A DNA stretch of 64,000 nt from Rhypophila decipiens (Eukaryota > Ascomycota > Sordariomycetes > Sordariales > Naviculisporaceae). Position numbers and translations under genes: made by a program. The stretch lies in the NCBI GenBank assembly GCA_033297075.1, contig MU858063.1:62001-126000 (forward strand), in the 5' to 3' direction. Shown one piece after another: positions 32,827-43,200 of the stretch. How positions within the stretch are numbered: position 1 is the first letter of the stretch; the number at the start of each line of letters is the position of its first letter. The notes under the pieces are model-generated. The model saw only the letters and a list, made by a program, of their open reading frames with translations, was not told the origin of the DNA and ran no database searches.

Positions 32827-33567
32827 ATGAAGTACACTCTCCCTATCGCCATCCTGGTCACCGCGGCCGTCGCCACCCCCATGCCATGGTGCAACAAGCC
32901 CGGCCAACCATGCTTCAAGATGATGGCTCGTGAGGCCGAGGCCGATCCCTGGTGCCACAAGCCCGGCCAGCCGTGCTTCAAGAAGCGGGAGGCTGTTGCT
33001 CTCGCCCTTGCCGAGCCCTGGTGCAACAAGCCCGGCCAGCCATGCTTCGTCCGCCGTGAGGCCGAGCCCGAGCCATGGTGCAACAAGCCCGGTCAGCCAT
33101 GCTTCAAGAAGCGTGAGGCCGAGCCCGTCGCCGAGCCCGAGGCCGAGCCATGGTGCAACAAGCCTGGTCAGCCATGCTTTAAGAAGAGAGAGGCCGTCCC
33201 CGAGCCCGCCCCTGAGCCCGTTGCCGAGCCATGGTGCCACAAGCCCGGCCAGCCGTGCTTCAAGAAGAGAGAGGCCGTCCCCGAGCCCGTTGCCGAGCCA
33301 TGGTGCAACAAGCCCGGCCAACCGTGCTTCAAGAAGAGAGAGGCCGTCCCCGAGCCCGCCCCTGAGCCCGTTGCCGAGCCATGGTGCCACAAGCCCGGCC
33401 AACCGTGCTTCAAGAAGAGAGAGGCTGCCCCCGTCGCCGAGCCCGAGGCCGAGCCCTGGTGCAACAAGCCCGGTCAACCATGCTTCAAGAAGAGAGAGGC
33501 TGCCCCCGTTGCTGAGCCATGGTGCAACAAGCCCGGCCAGCCCTGCTTCAAGAAGAGAGAGGAGTAA
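32827..33567 (+). CDS. Alpha-factor-type peptide pheromone precursor with ten repeats
   Basis: 246 residues. Residues 1-16 form a signal peptide (MKYTLPIAILVTAAVA). Ten copies of the decapeptide WC[N/H]KPGQPCF follow, the first beginning at residue 21, so there is almost no pro-region. Seven copies have Asn and three (repeats 2, 6 and 8) have His at position 3. Eight copies end in KKR, a Kex2 site, followed by EA, VP, AP and EP dipeptides that a Ste13-like aminopeptidase could trim. Repeat 3 has VRR instead, and repeat 1 has KMMAR with no dibasic site. The two cysteines and the PGQPC core match the pattern of filamentous-ascomycete alpha-type pheromones (WC....G..CW), with Phe replacing the usual final Trp. 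Known role of the family: secreted by one mating type and sensed by the Ste2-type receptor (PRE-2) of the other. A Kex2-processed RiPP precursor (dikaritin type) is the alternative, but no UstY-like DUF3328 gene is nearby. Confidence 0.88.
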   Translation: MKYTLPIAILVTAAVATPMPWCNKPGQPCFKMMAREAEADPWCHKPGQPCFKKREAVALALAEPWCNKPGQPCFVRREAEPEPWCNKPGQPCFKKREAEPVAEPEAEPWCNKPGQPCFKKREAVPEPAPEPVAEPWCHKPGQPCFKKREAVPEPVAEPWCNKPGQPCFKKREAVPEPAPEPVAEPWCHKPGQPCFKKREAAPVAEPEAEPWCNKPGQPCFKKREAAPVAEPWCNKPGQPCFKKREE

Positions 33568-35123
33568 AGTCTCTCTTAAGACTTGATCTCGACCAGCTTT
33601 AAGCGACCTTTAGGTTAGTCACATCCTCCTCTTGTATTTTCTCATTTTTGTTCTGTTTTATTAACATTTTGCTTTTCATTCAGCTACTTCAACTCAAAAA
33701 CAACCACAAAAAAATCTGCCAGTGATTTTTAGCTAGCGTTTTACATCACGGCGTCAATCCAACACCAGACCGGTTCACAAAGGCTTGGACATGGATTAGG
33801 CATTTACACACATCAAACGCACACCTTGCTTGACTTGGCCAGGGTGATGCTGGTGGAGACACTGCATTGACAGTACTGTTTATATATCTCCAGATAGTAC
33901 ATATATCATGCATTGTTTTTCTTTTCAATCTTCTATGCTAGAGACCAGATGGATATATGTCTGTCTGGGCTTGATAGCACCCTTTTTTCGCTTCGTTTCT
34001 TTGGTTAAATATATTCTTTATTTTGTCGCTGGCAGAATATTGTCTGTTCCTCCTTGCCTCTTCGTTTTGTGATCTCGATGTTTTCATTCGGTGATAAACT
34101 CCAATGTGCTTCTCTTCTTTGGTCGACTTCTTATCCTTCTTCTGTGTGTTTGTCCCGTCCTTGTTCAGTTCTACCAGAACGGTTTTGTGATAATAACTCC
34201 TTTCCAAACGTGCTTGTAATATCTCCTCACTTGGTACCTCATTACGGGCATTTGTTTTTACACGGTAGAATCCAGTCCAGCGCATCAGTATCAGTCATCC
34301 AACGTGAAATGAATGAACTAGTGTCCCACAAACCTACGGAGGATTGCGACGATACACTTCTGTAACACCCAATAAACTCGAGGCGGTTAGGAGGGGTTGG
34401 ACGGAGTATAATAAAAGACCCTTACATCTGACGGGAATTCATGCTGAGGGTGACACTGTGTTAGTGAACAGGCACCGTAGAGCACTGATATAATCAAGGT
34501 TGGTGTAATGTCTGTGCTGTCTGAAGGTATTGCGTGGTCAAATCAACGACACACATCGTACATACTCAACGCACTGGCCCTGCTGTCTTTGCTGTGGATT
34601 GATTCGAGGACGTTCGGGGGTTCCTCACATGAGCAAAGTGCAAGAAATATCACAATGGCAAAGACGCAATGCTGCGTCGTACCGTAGAGTATTATGGTGT
34701 ATCGTAAGGTTTAATTGTTATTATGAACGCACATTTTGCCAACCTGTCGGGTATGCAGGCTGTCTGAGCTTTTGGTATTGTATCATTTCGATTTGGAGCC
34801 TTCTATAAAATGCCGGCTGGGACCATGGTCTCGAACGTCAGACAATACGGTACTGTACCCTTTGTGCCCCCCCCGTAGGTCAAGCAAAAAGAACCTAAAC
34901 AACCGTACCATACCCCCAGACCGCTAAACTTTGAAACCGAGTCGTACAGCAGTCCATAAACAGATGAACAAGTAAACAAATGAAACGGCTGGTAAAGCAG
35001 AGTATGCTGTGCGGAAACCGCTTCACTGAGGCCGCACCAAACAACCAACCAGACCATAAATATACACACCAAAGCCGATCTGCCAACGACTCCAGCCCTC
35101 TCAATCATCATACACTGGTGCCT
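33568..35123. other. Intergenic, 3' of the pheromone gene and of the DUF1640 gene
   Basis: A convergent spacer of about 1.5 kb, T-rich near 33640-33670 and 33980-34110. Open frames are short and motif-free. No gene supported. Confidence 0.5.
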
Positions 35124-36002
35124 TCACATCAACAAGCGCCAAGCACCAAGCGTGATGGCAGCGAAACCCGTGCACACACCCACCAGCCACTGGAGGGTCT
35201 GGAATTTCACCTGCTCGAGTTGCTGTCTGAGCATGGCAACCTCCTGCTCGATCTTTGTTTCCGTCTCTTTGATCTTGAGTTCCTGCGAAACTGCCTCTTC
35301 TCGTATCCGGCCCTTTTCGAGGTTCAAGTCAAGCCGGACACTCGCCTGAGTACGTCCTATCTCGTCCCGCAGCCGGCTGCTCAGCTTGGCAATGTCGTTG
35401 GTCAGGCGCTCGTGGGAGGCGCGTGTTGTGTTCGATTCCATGCTGTCGGCCGAGAGTAGCTCGCTGCGAAGCTTGGCAAAGTCTACCTTTTGCGTGTAGG
35501 TCGCTTTTGCGGCGTCTTCGCGGAGGACCATTGTTCGGGTCAAGTTTTGAATGCTATGAAATGGGGAGTTAGCGAGGAGAAAGGGATGGGGGGAGGTTTA
35601 ATGGAAATCATACCTCTCCTCAATAACATCGTTGAGGACCTTCATCATAGCTACTGATTGCTCTTCAGAGAAGCCATCTTCTTGTAGCCGCTGGACGAAT
35701 TTGAGCGTGTCAAAGTGGTGGTCTCGTTTTTGCGGCGCCGAGGCGTGGAATGATCGTCTTGTGGCGTTTGCGACAATTTGATTCCAGTTTGGCGTTGGCT
35801 TCTTTGGACAGCATCTTGTGTGTAGAGGTCGGCTAGGTGATGTTCTCCACCCGTCTACAACCGCCGACGACCCTCTCTTTGGTCTTGACTGCTCTCTGCT
35901 GTTTGCGACCTGGAACAGGATCGGGACTCGAGTCACGGAGGCCGGGGCTTGCCAACTCAGGCGAGGGAGGAGGAACCTCGGGACTGCCTGCGCGGAATTC
36001 AT
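35124..36002 (-). CDS. DUF1640/CCDC90-type mitochondrial coiled-coil protein (Fmp32/MCUR1 family)
   Basis: Two exons, 36002-35614 and 35553-35124, giving 272 residues. The 60-bp intron has a GTATGA donor and a TAG acceptor and restores the conserved joint VIEE-SIQNLTRTMV. The N-terminal 100 residues are Arg/Ser/Pro-rich with FHASAP near the end, a likely mitochondrial presequence. The domain starts at HHFDTLKFVQRLQEDGFSEE, the signature of DUF1640. A long coiled coil (KIKETETKIEQEVAMLRQQL) precedes a C-terminal membrane segment (WLVGVCTGFAAITLGAWRLL). Known members are inner-membrane proteins: yeast Fmp32 supports cytochrome oxidase assembly, and animal MCUR1 affects calcium uptake. Which role applies here cannot be told from sequence. 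Confidence 0.88.
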
Positions 36003-37182
36003 TTTGATCCGGGTATCCTGTCTTCTCTAGGTGATCAATCGAAGCGGGAATAAAGAGTCCAAAGAGCGATCGTCGTCGTGTGTTTCGTGGACTTGGGAGC
36101 TGGGATCTGAGGTCTGCAGAGCTCTGGAACAAGCTGGATTGACTGTGACCTCACACGTCCATCCCTGATCGGTCTCCCGAAGCCAGCCGGTCGGCCCGGC
36201 ATACTAGTCATCCGATGGTCTCCGGGGCCCAGGGCACCCACACGCTGTCAAGCCACAGGAGCATTCACTCGCCACAACTGCAAGTCTCCACTCCGTGGCT
36301 CATGCTCCCGCCCACTCCCATAAATCCTCTCAAATTTTTTTGCCCTTTCAGTTTTCTTTTCCTCTTTTCTCTCCATAATGAACAACGCAAACAATCAACG
36401 TTCTCGGAAATATTAAACTGATACGAGGCACCGTTCGGCTTCGGTCGTCCTGGCTTGCCCACGAAGTATCGCCAATGGTTTCTTTTCTGAACGAATGGAG
36501 AGTAAATATCAACGGACAATCTTGGGTGCGGCGTTTCCTAGTTCCCTTTTGGGGACCTTGGGCAGGGCCGCAATGATTGAACGTACATTTCCTTTTGCCA
36601 TCCTGTGAATTCTCGGTGCCCCTTTCCGATAGAAAACTGGTAGTAAATGTCTTGTTAGTGGTGTTTGTCTTGTTTGTTCTTTGCACCTGCCGTTGTGTCT
36701 TCTCGATGCTCGGTTTGTGAGGACAACAACTTAAACCACCACACCCTGACTACGGCCAGGTCGAGTGTGATGTTCTTGTAACTTGAAGGAGAAAAACTCA
36801 CAAGTTCCATGACGCATGCAAACTACAAACAACATAATGGACTTGCTGCCAGACGTGAAAATCCTTCTACTTCCTTGCCGCATGATCAATCATCAAGGTC
36901 AGAATCCAAACAACGCCGGCAATTCCAGACCATGTGATTCCAAGTTTTCGGTCCGTAAAGTAGCGGATATTAACATGCGCGATCTGCTCAATGAGAATTG
37001 GTATTGGCAAGTCGGGCATCTTGTTGTACTGTCTCCTGTTCCCCGGAAGCTATCGACTTCTCGATTAACATATCTCGGAAATACGCAATTACAACCTGAG
37101 AGGGACTTGGATAATACAGGCAACTCATATCAGCAGAGGCCGAATCTTTCTACTATAGATCAGCCCACTAAATGACAAACAA
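36003..37182. other. Intergenic between the DUF1640 gene and the 3' end of nop2
   Basis: About 1.2 kb with T/C-rich blocks near 36340-36375. No motif-bearing frame. Confidence 0.5.
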
Positions 37183-39458
37183 TCATTTCTTCCCCGCCTT
37201 CTTTTCCTTCTTGGAGCTCTTTTCCTTCTTCGCCTCCTTGGACTCTCTTTCCTGCTTCTTCTCGGTCTTCTTCTCTACCTTTGCCGCCTCTTGCTTCTCT
37301 CCAACCTTGTCCTCTTTTACTTCCTCGCCTTCTTTCTTGCCATCCTTATCTTTTTTGCTGCCCTTGTAGTTGAGAGCTCGGGGGTCAAGACCTCTCCTCC
37401 TCATCGCGTTGCGCTTGGCACGAAGGATATAATCTTGATCATCCTCATCGTCGAAGCCACCAAACTCGTCCTCTTGCTCATCATTGTCGTCCGTGATTGG
37501 CGTCTTGTCGATAACTTCGGTTTCTGCGGCGGAGGCCTGCGCGCTCTTCTCGGCGTTGCCATTTGCCCGGACGGCGTTGGGTGGTGTCGGGGCAATCTTT
37601 TGAAACTTGGCGACGAAGAAACCATCCACTAGATGTATTTGGTCAGGATATACTGTATCACGAATTAGGTGGCAATAGAATTCACTTACCGTTGTAAAGG
37701 TGAGGATAGAATCTGCGGGTCAACTTCAGGCTGGGATGGAATTCCTTGCCCATGTACGACGTAAAACCCTCTTTGCCAAAGGGGAGGCCTGTATCAACAA
37801 GTCTGACATTGGGCCGACGGCTAAGTGCGTATTGAACGACTTGCTCACTGCAGTGACGGCTCGGTTAGCAAGAATATCAGGAAAACAGAAGCTCGAACTT
37901 TGACTTACTTTTCCTCGACACAGCAACTACATGTCGAATAAACCAAGTATCCTCCAGTCTTGCTCGCATGGTTGACCGAGTCAATAGCCGCCAGAATCAG
38001 CTGCTTCTGGGTATGTGGCAGTGTCATGAAATCCTTCTCATCTCTGTTGGTCTTGACTGAAGGGTCCTTGGAAATGACACCTGTGCCTGTGCAAGGGGCA
38101 TCGAGGAGTACCCTGTCGAAACCACCGATAACTCTGGGAAACTCTCTCGCATCGTAGTTGCAGACGACCGTGTTCCTCACACCCAGACGATGGATATTAC
38201 CAATCAGACCCTTGGCACGCTGCTTGCTCGGATCATTGGCGAAAATCACACCCGTGTTCTTCATGAGCGCTGCCATGTGGGTGGTCTTTCCGCCGGGAGC
38301 GGCGGCCATATCGAGGCACCGTTCACCCTCCTGGGGGCAGAGCGCCATGACGGGCAAGAAGGAAGAAGCGGCCTGGAGAATGTAATGACCCGCCAGATAC
38401 TCGGGAGTAGCACCAATTGGCACATTGGAGTCGAACACCTGTAATCCAACCTTTGACCATTTGCCAACCGGTTCGACTGTGACACCGCGGTTGATAAGTG
38501 CCTGTGCAAGATCGCGGCGATGTGTTCGGAGAGTGTTTGTGCGGATAACAAGCGGGCGGGCACTTTCGTTGGCCTCGAAAAAGGCAAAAGCCTCCCTCGG
38601 TGGGAAAAGATTCCACAGCTTTTCCGCCAGAAACTCGTTGTAGCCGTAGTATGCGCAAATATCCTTCAGCAGTTGGCTGGTGTACTCTGCTCTGCTCCTG
38701 TCTTCCTCGGCGAGGTTGGAGAAGTCCTCTAGCACCCGGATCGTTTCTGTTATCCTGGTTCTGAGCATTTGGAGATCTGGGGCCAAGAGTCCCTTGGACT
38801 TGGAAAGCTCGTCCTCGTCGTCCCCAAAAACTTCGGGCTTGTCGCCGTCAATGTTGGTTTGGAGAGCGTCCTCGCGAAGTTCTGCCTCATTCTCCGCCGC
38901 CTCCTCCTCTAATTGCATATCCAATTTCCTCGACAGACCTTCGATGTTGGCGGCTGTCAGCTTCTCTTCTCTGTCCTCGTCGTCGTCTTCGTCGTCGGAG
39001 AAGACGAACTTCTCCCGCTTGGCCTCTTCCTGGTCCGAGTCGTAGACTGACGATCCCGAATCGAGAAAGTCGGATCCCAGCTCCTGTCCCTCCATATCGA
39101 GGTCGCTTCCGTCAATCTCATCCAGGTCGAACTCATCGTCCATTTCCTCATCGGAATCGACAGGTACGGGGACCTGTTTGGCTTTTGGCTTTTTAGACTT
39201 GTCGCCATTCGTCTGGACAGCGGCGGTGCCTTTTTTGGAGCCATTGGTCGGCTTTGCGGATTTCTTGGGCGCTGGTTCGTCTTTAGCCTTGAGTGACTTG
39301 GTGGGCTTCTTGATGGTTCGTTGCTTCTTGCTAGATCGTGCCTCTGCCTGGGGTTCGTCGACTGGTATTCCCTTTTTTCTTTTGAGGTTGGCGAAGTGCT
39401 CGTCAGACAGGGCATCAGGCATGCCCTGCTTCTTTCCCATGCGACGACCTTGACCCAT
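37183..39458 (-). CDS. nop2: Nop2, 25S rRNA cytosine-C5 methyltransferase
   Basis: Three exons, 39458-37909, 37847-37690 and 37628-37183, giving 717 residues. Both introns (61 bp each) have GTAAGT donors and cag/tag acceptors. I chose the ATG at 39458 (MGQGRRMGKKQGMPD) over an upstream in-frame ATG at 39590, because the upstream residues do not look like the family. The N terminus is Lys-rich with acidic tracts (DSDEEMDDEFDLDEIDGSDL), typical for nucleolar proteins. The RsmB/NOP2 catalytic domain has the SAM loop MAAAPGGKTTHM near 384-395. Its paired cysteines are in DAPC (C456) and YSTC (C510). The conserved FHPSLKLTRRFYPHLYN and VDGFFVAKF blocks span the splice joints. The tail is a Lys/Glu-rich low-complexity stretch. 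Known role: methylates a cytosine in 25S rRNA and is needed for 60S assembly. Confidence 0.93.
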
Positions 39459-40267
39459 TGTGGCGGTATTTGCGACAAAAATTTGGTTTGTTGGAAAAAA
39501 GGTAGGTGAGTCTGGGTGTTGAGCGGGCAGTCCAGTACTTGATGCTCCCGCCAAATTCTTTTGGGATTTTCTTTTCACTCCCCTGTACAAAGCTTATCGA
39601 TAAGCCATGCAATGCACCTTCTTCACCAGACCTCAGAAAAAGTTGCTGTGGGTCTCCTGCACTTTGATTGGTGGACAAGCGACATCACCAACGCTAAGCC
39701 CAAGGCAGGATCCCTGTCGCAGCGGTTCCCTGACGCTTCCAGCAATCAATCAAGCTTGTGGTGGCCACTGCCCGTGTCACTGCTGTTCCCCGTTCCCGCC
39801 TGTCGCATGCTTGTGGCAGACTGGCAGACAGGTGCACCATCAACCGTGCTGTTATTAACAGATCACTCAATCTCAAAAAAGGTAAGCCCATTTCGCATTC
39901 CCCTTAACGAACGGGGGCCTCTTGCAATCACACACCACGACCTCAACACCGTTCTGTTACGTACCTGCTTTTCAGCATCCTCTCCTCACAACCTTTCCTC
40001 TCTACTGCGAAAAGCCAACTACATCGAACGGCACCTCCTTCTCTTGACGAATTCCCTTCTAATTGAGCGCCCTTAGCGATCCCGGTCACCCGACTTTCAC
40101 CTTCTCCATATTTCCTTCTACTTCCGACTGCCCAATTTCGGCCTCCGTCATTTCACGCAGACTCAACTTGTTTGAGCTCGAACAACACTCTCCCGACTCT
40201 CCAGCTTTTGAAAAGTTGGCTCACACTCTCTTTCTGACTGCGCGCATCGCAGCGCACCTACGTCGCC
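39459..40267. other. Divergent promoter region between nop2 and clathrin heavy chain
   Basis: About 0.8 kb. A CCAAT box on the minus strand (ATTGG at 39667-39671) lies about 210 bp upstream of nop2. Pyrimidine-rich sequence near 39960-40200 fits the leader of the clathrin gene. The open frame at 39561-40076 is motif-free. Confidence 0.5.
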
Positions 40268-43200
40268 ATGGGGGAGCCTAAACCCATCAAGTTCCAGGAG
40301 CTGCTCCAGCTTAGCAGTCTGGGCGTTAACCCAGCCTCCATCACCTTCAATACCTGCGTACGTCGCGTCCATCTCCTTCTCCATTGAACTGGCTCGAACG
40401 CTCGAGTCTTTCGCAGCTGCTAACCCTCTGCTCCGCCTCTCTAGACCATAGAATCAGACTCCTTCATCTGCATCCGCGACAAGAAAGACGAAGCCTCCTC
40501 TCCAGAAGTCCTCATTGTCGACCTCAAGAATGGCAACAACGTCATCAGACGGCCAATCAAGGCCGACAGTGCCATCATGCACTGGACACGTCAGGTCATC
40601 GCCCTAAAAGCGCAGTCACGTACTCTTCAGATCTTCGATCTTGAGGCCAAGCAGAAACTCAAGTCGGCGACCATGAGCGAGGACGTCTCCTTTTGGAAGT
40701 GGGTCAGCGAGACCACCTTGGGTTTGGTTACTGCGACCTCCATTTATCACTGGGACGTCTTTGACCCAGCCCAAGCGGAACCCGTCAAGATGTTTCCTCG
40801 AAATGAGAATCTTAACGTCAGTGGTCCATGATCTCCTCAAGCAACGCTTACTGACCTCCCCATAGAGCAACCAGATCATCAACTACCGAACTAGCGCCGA
40901 CGGAAAATGGATGGTTGTCGTTGGCATCTCGTCGCTCGGGGGCCGCGTCGTCGGTGCCATGCAGCTCTACAGCAAGGATCGCGGCATCAGCCAGGCGATA
41001 GAGGGACACGCAGCCGCCTTTGGCACCATCCGCTTAGACGGTGCTCCTGAGGAGACAAAGCTCTTTGCCTTCGCTGTCCGTTCAGCCACCGGTGCCAAGC
41101 TGCATGTTGTCGAAGTTGACCACGCCGAGACGAATCCAGTCTTCCCCAAGAAGGCCGTCGACATCTTTTTCCCTCCGGAAGCTGTCAATGACTTCCCCGT
41201 CGCCCTCCAAATCTCGCAAAAGTACGGCATCATCTATGTAATCACCAAGTACGGCTTTATCCACCTCTTCGATCTCGAGACAGCGACGTGCATCTATATG
41301 AACCGCATTTCAGGCGAGACTATCTTCACAGCCTGTGGTGACAGGGATTCTACTGGCGTTGTTGGCATCAACCGGAAGGGTCAGGTTCTCTTCGTTAGTG
41401 CTGACGAGAACACCATTGTGTCCTACGTCCTCGAGAAGCATGGTCCTGAGGTAGCCCTCAAGCTGGCCTCGCGTGCCGGTCTCCCCGGCGCCGACAACCT
41501 TCTCCAGCAGCGTTTCGAGCAGCTCTTTAGCAGTGCTAGCTACCTCGAGGCGGCCAAGGTCGCGGCAAGCTCTCCTCGTGGCTTTTTGCGGACTCCACAG
41601 ACCATAGAACGGTTCAAGCGAGTGCCTCAGCAGCCCGGTCAGATGTCGCTGATTCTTCAATATTTCGGACTGCTTCTCGACAAGGGGACGCTGAACCAGC
41701 ACGAAACACTTGAGCTCGCCCAACCCGTTCTCGCACAAAACCGGAAGCAACTTCTTCAGAAGTGGCTCGGTGAGAACAAGCTGGAGTGCTCCGAGCAGCT
41801 TGGCGACATGGTTCGCCCGCACGATATGGGTATGGCTCTGATGATTTATCTCAAGGCGAATGTCCCTCACAAGGTGGTTGCCGGATTTGTCGAGACTGGC
41901 CAATTCGATAAGGTCCTTCCATATTGCGCCCAGGTTAGCTATACGCCAGATTTCATCCAGCTCCTCCAGCACATCGTCCGCGTAAACCCGGAAAAGGGTG
42001 CCGAGTTTGCCACTTCCCTCGCCAACCAGGAAGGGGGGTCTCTGGTCGACCTCGAGCGGGTGGTGGATATTTTCCAGTCCCAGGGCATGGTCCAGCAAGC
42101 CACGGCTTTCCTCCTCGATGCTCTAAAGGATAACAAGCCCGAACAGGGCCACCTCCAGACCAGATTGCTCGAGATGAATCTGCTCAACGCCCCTCAGGTC
42201 GCGGATGCCATCCTGGGAAATGACATGTTCAGCCACTTCGACAAGGCTCGTATTGCGACCTTGTGCGAGCAGGCTGGGCTCCTGCAAAAGGCTCTGGAGC
42301 TCTACGAGGACCCCGCAGCCGTTAAGCGGGTCATCATCAACCTGCCTGGCGCCCCCAACTTCAATCCAGACTGGCTGGTTGAGTACTTCAGCCGTCTCTC
42401 TGTCGAGCAGTCTGTTGATTGCCTGGATGCCATGATGAAGCACAATATCCGTCAGAACCTCCAGTCTGTGGTTCAGATCGCCACCAAGTATGCTGAGCTC
42501 CTTAACCCTCAGCGCTTGATTGACCTGTTCGAGAAGTACAAGACCGCCGAGGGTCTGTTCTACTTCCTCACGAGCATTGTGAACGTTACTCAGGACCCCG
42601 AGGTCGTTTTCAAATATGTCGAGGCTGCTGCCAAGATGGGTCAGATTCGGGAAGTTGAGCGCATCTGCCGCGACAACAGCGTTTACAACCCGGAGAAGGT
42701 CAAGAACTTCCTCAAGGAGGCCAAGCTCGCCGAGATGCTTCCCTTGATGGTCGTCTGCGACCGCTTCAACTTTGTGCATGATTTGGTCCTTTACCTGTAC
42801 CAAAACCAGCAGTTCAAGTCTATCGAGATCTATGTGCAGCAGGTCAACCCATCAAGGACCCCCGGCGTCATTGGTGGCCTCTTGGATGTTGATTGCGATG
42901 AGAGCATCATCAAGAATCTCCTGAGCACTGTCAACCCCGCATCCATCCCTATCGATGAGCTTGTGCAAGAGGTCGAGACCCGCAACCGTCTCAAGCTCCT
43001 CTTGCCCTTCCTTGAGGCTACCCTCGCGGCAGGCAACCAACAGCAAGCCGTCTTCAATGCTCTTGCCAAGATCTACATTGATTCGAACAACAACCCAGAG
43101 AAGTTCCTCAAGGAGAATGACCAGTACGACACTCTGACGGTCGGCAAGTACTGTGAGAAGCGGGATCCCAATCTCGCCTACATCGCCTACAGCAAGGGCC

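Noticed and set aside
32800..33477. 225-codon minus-strand frame of Leu/Gly-rich repeats
   Set aside because: It is the antisense shadow of the pheromone repeats.
32827..33567. Dikaritin-type RiPP precursor
   Set aside because: The repeat and Kex2 layout would fit, but the two-cysteine PGQPC core is pheromone-like and no DUF3328 or tyrosinase gene lies nearby. Kept as the alternative.
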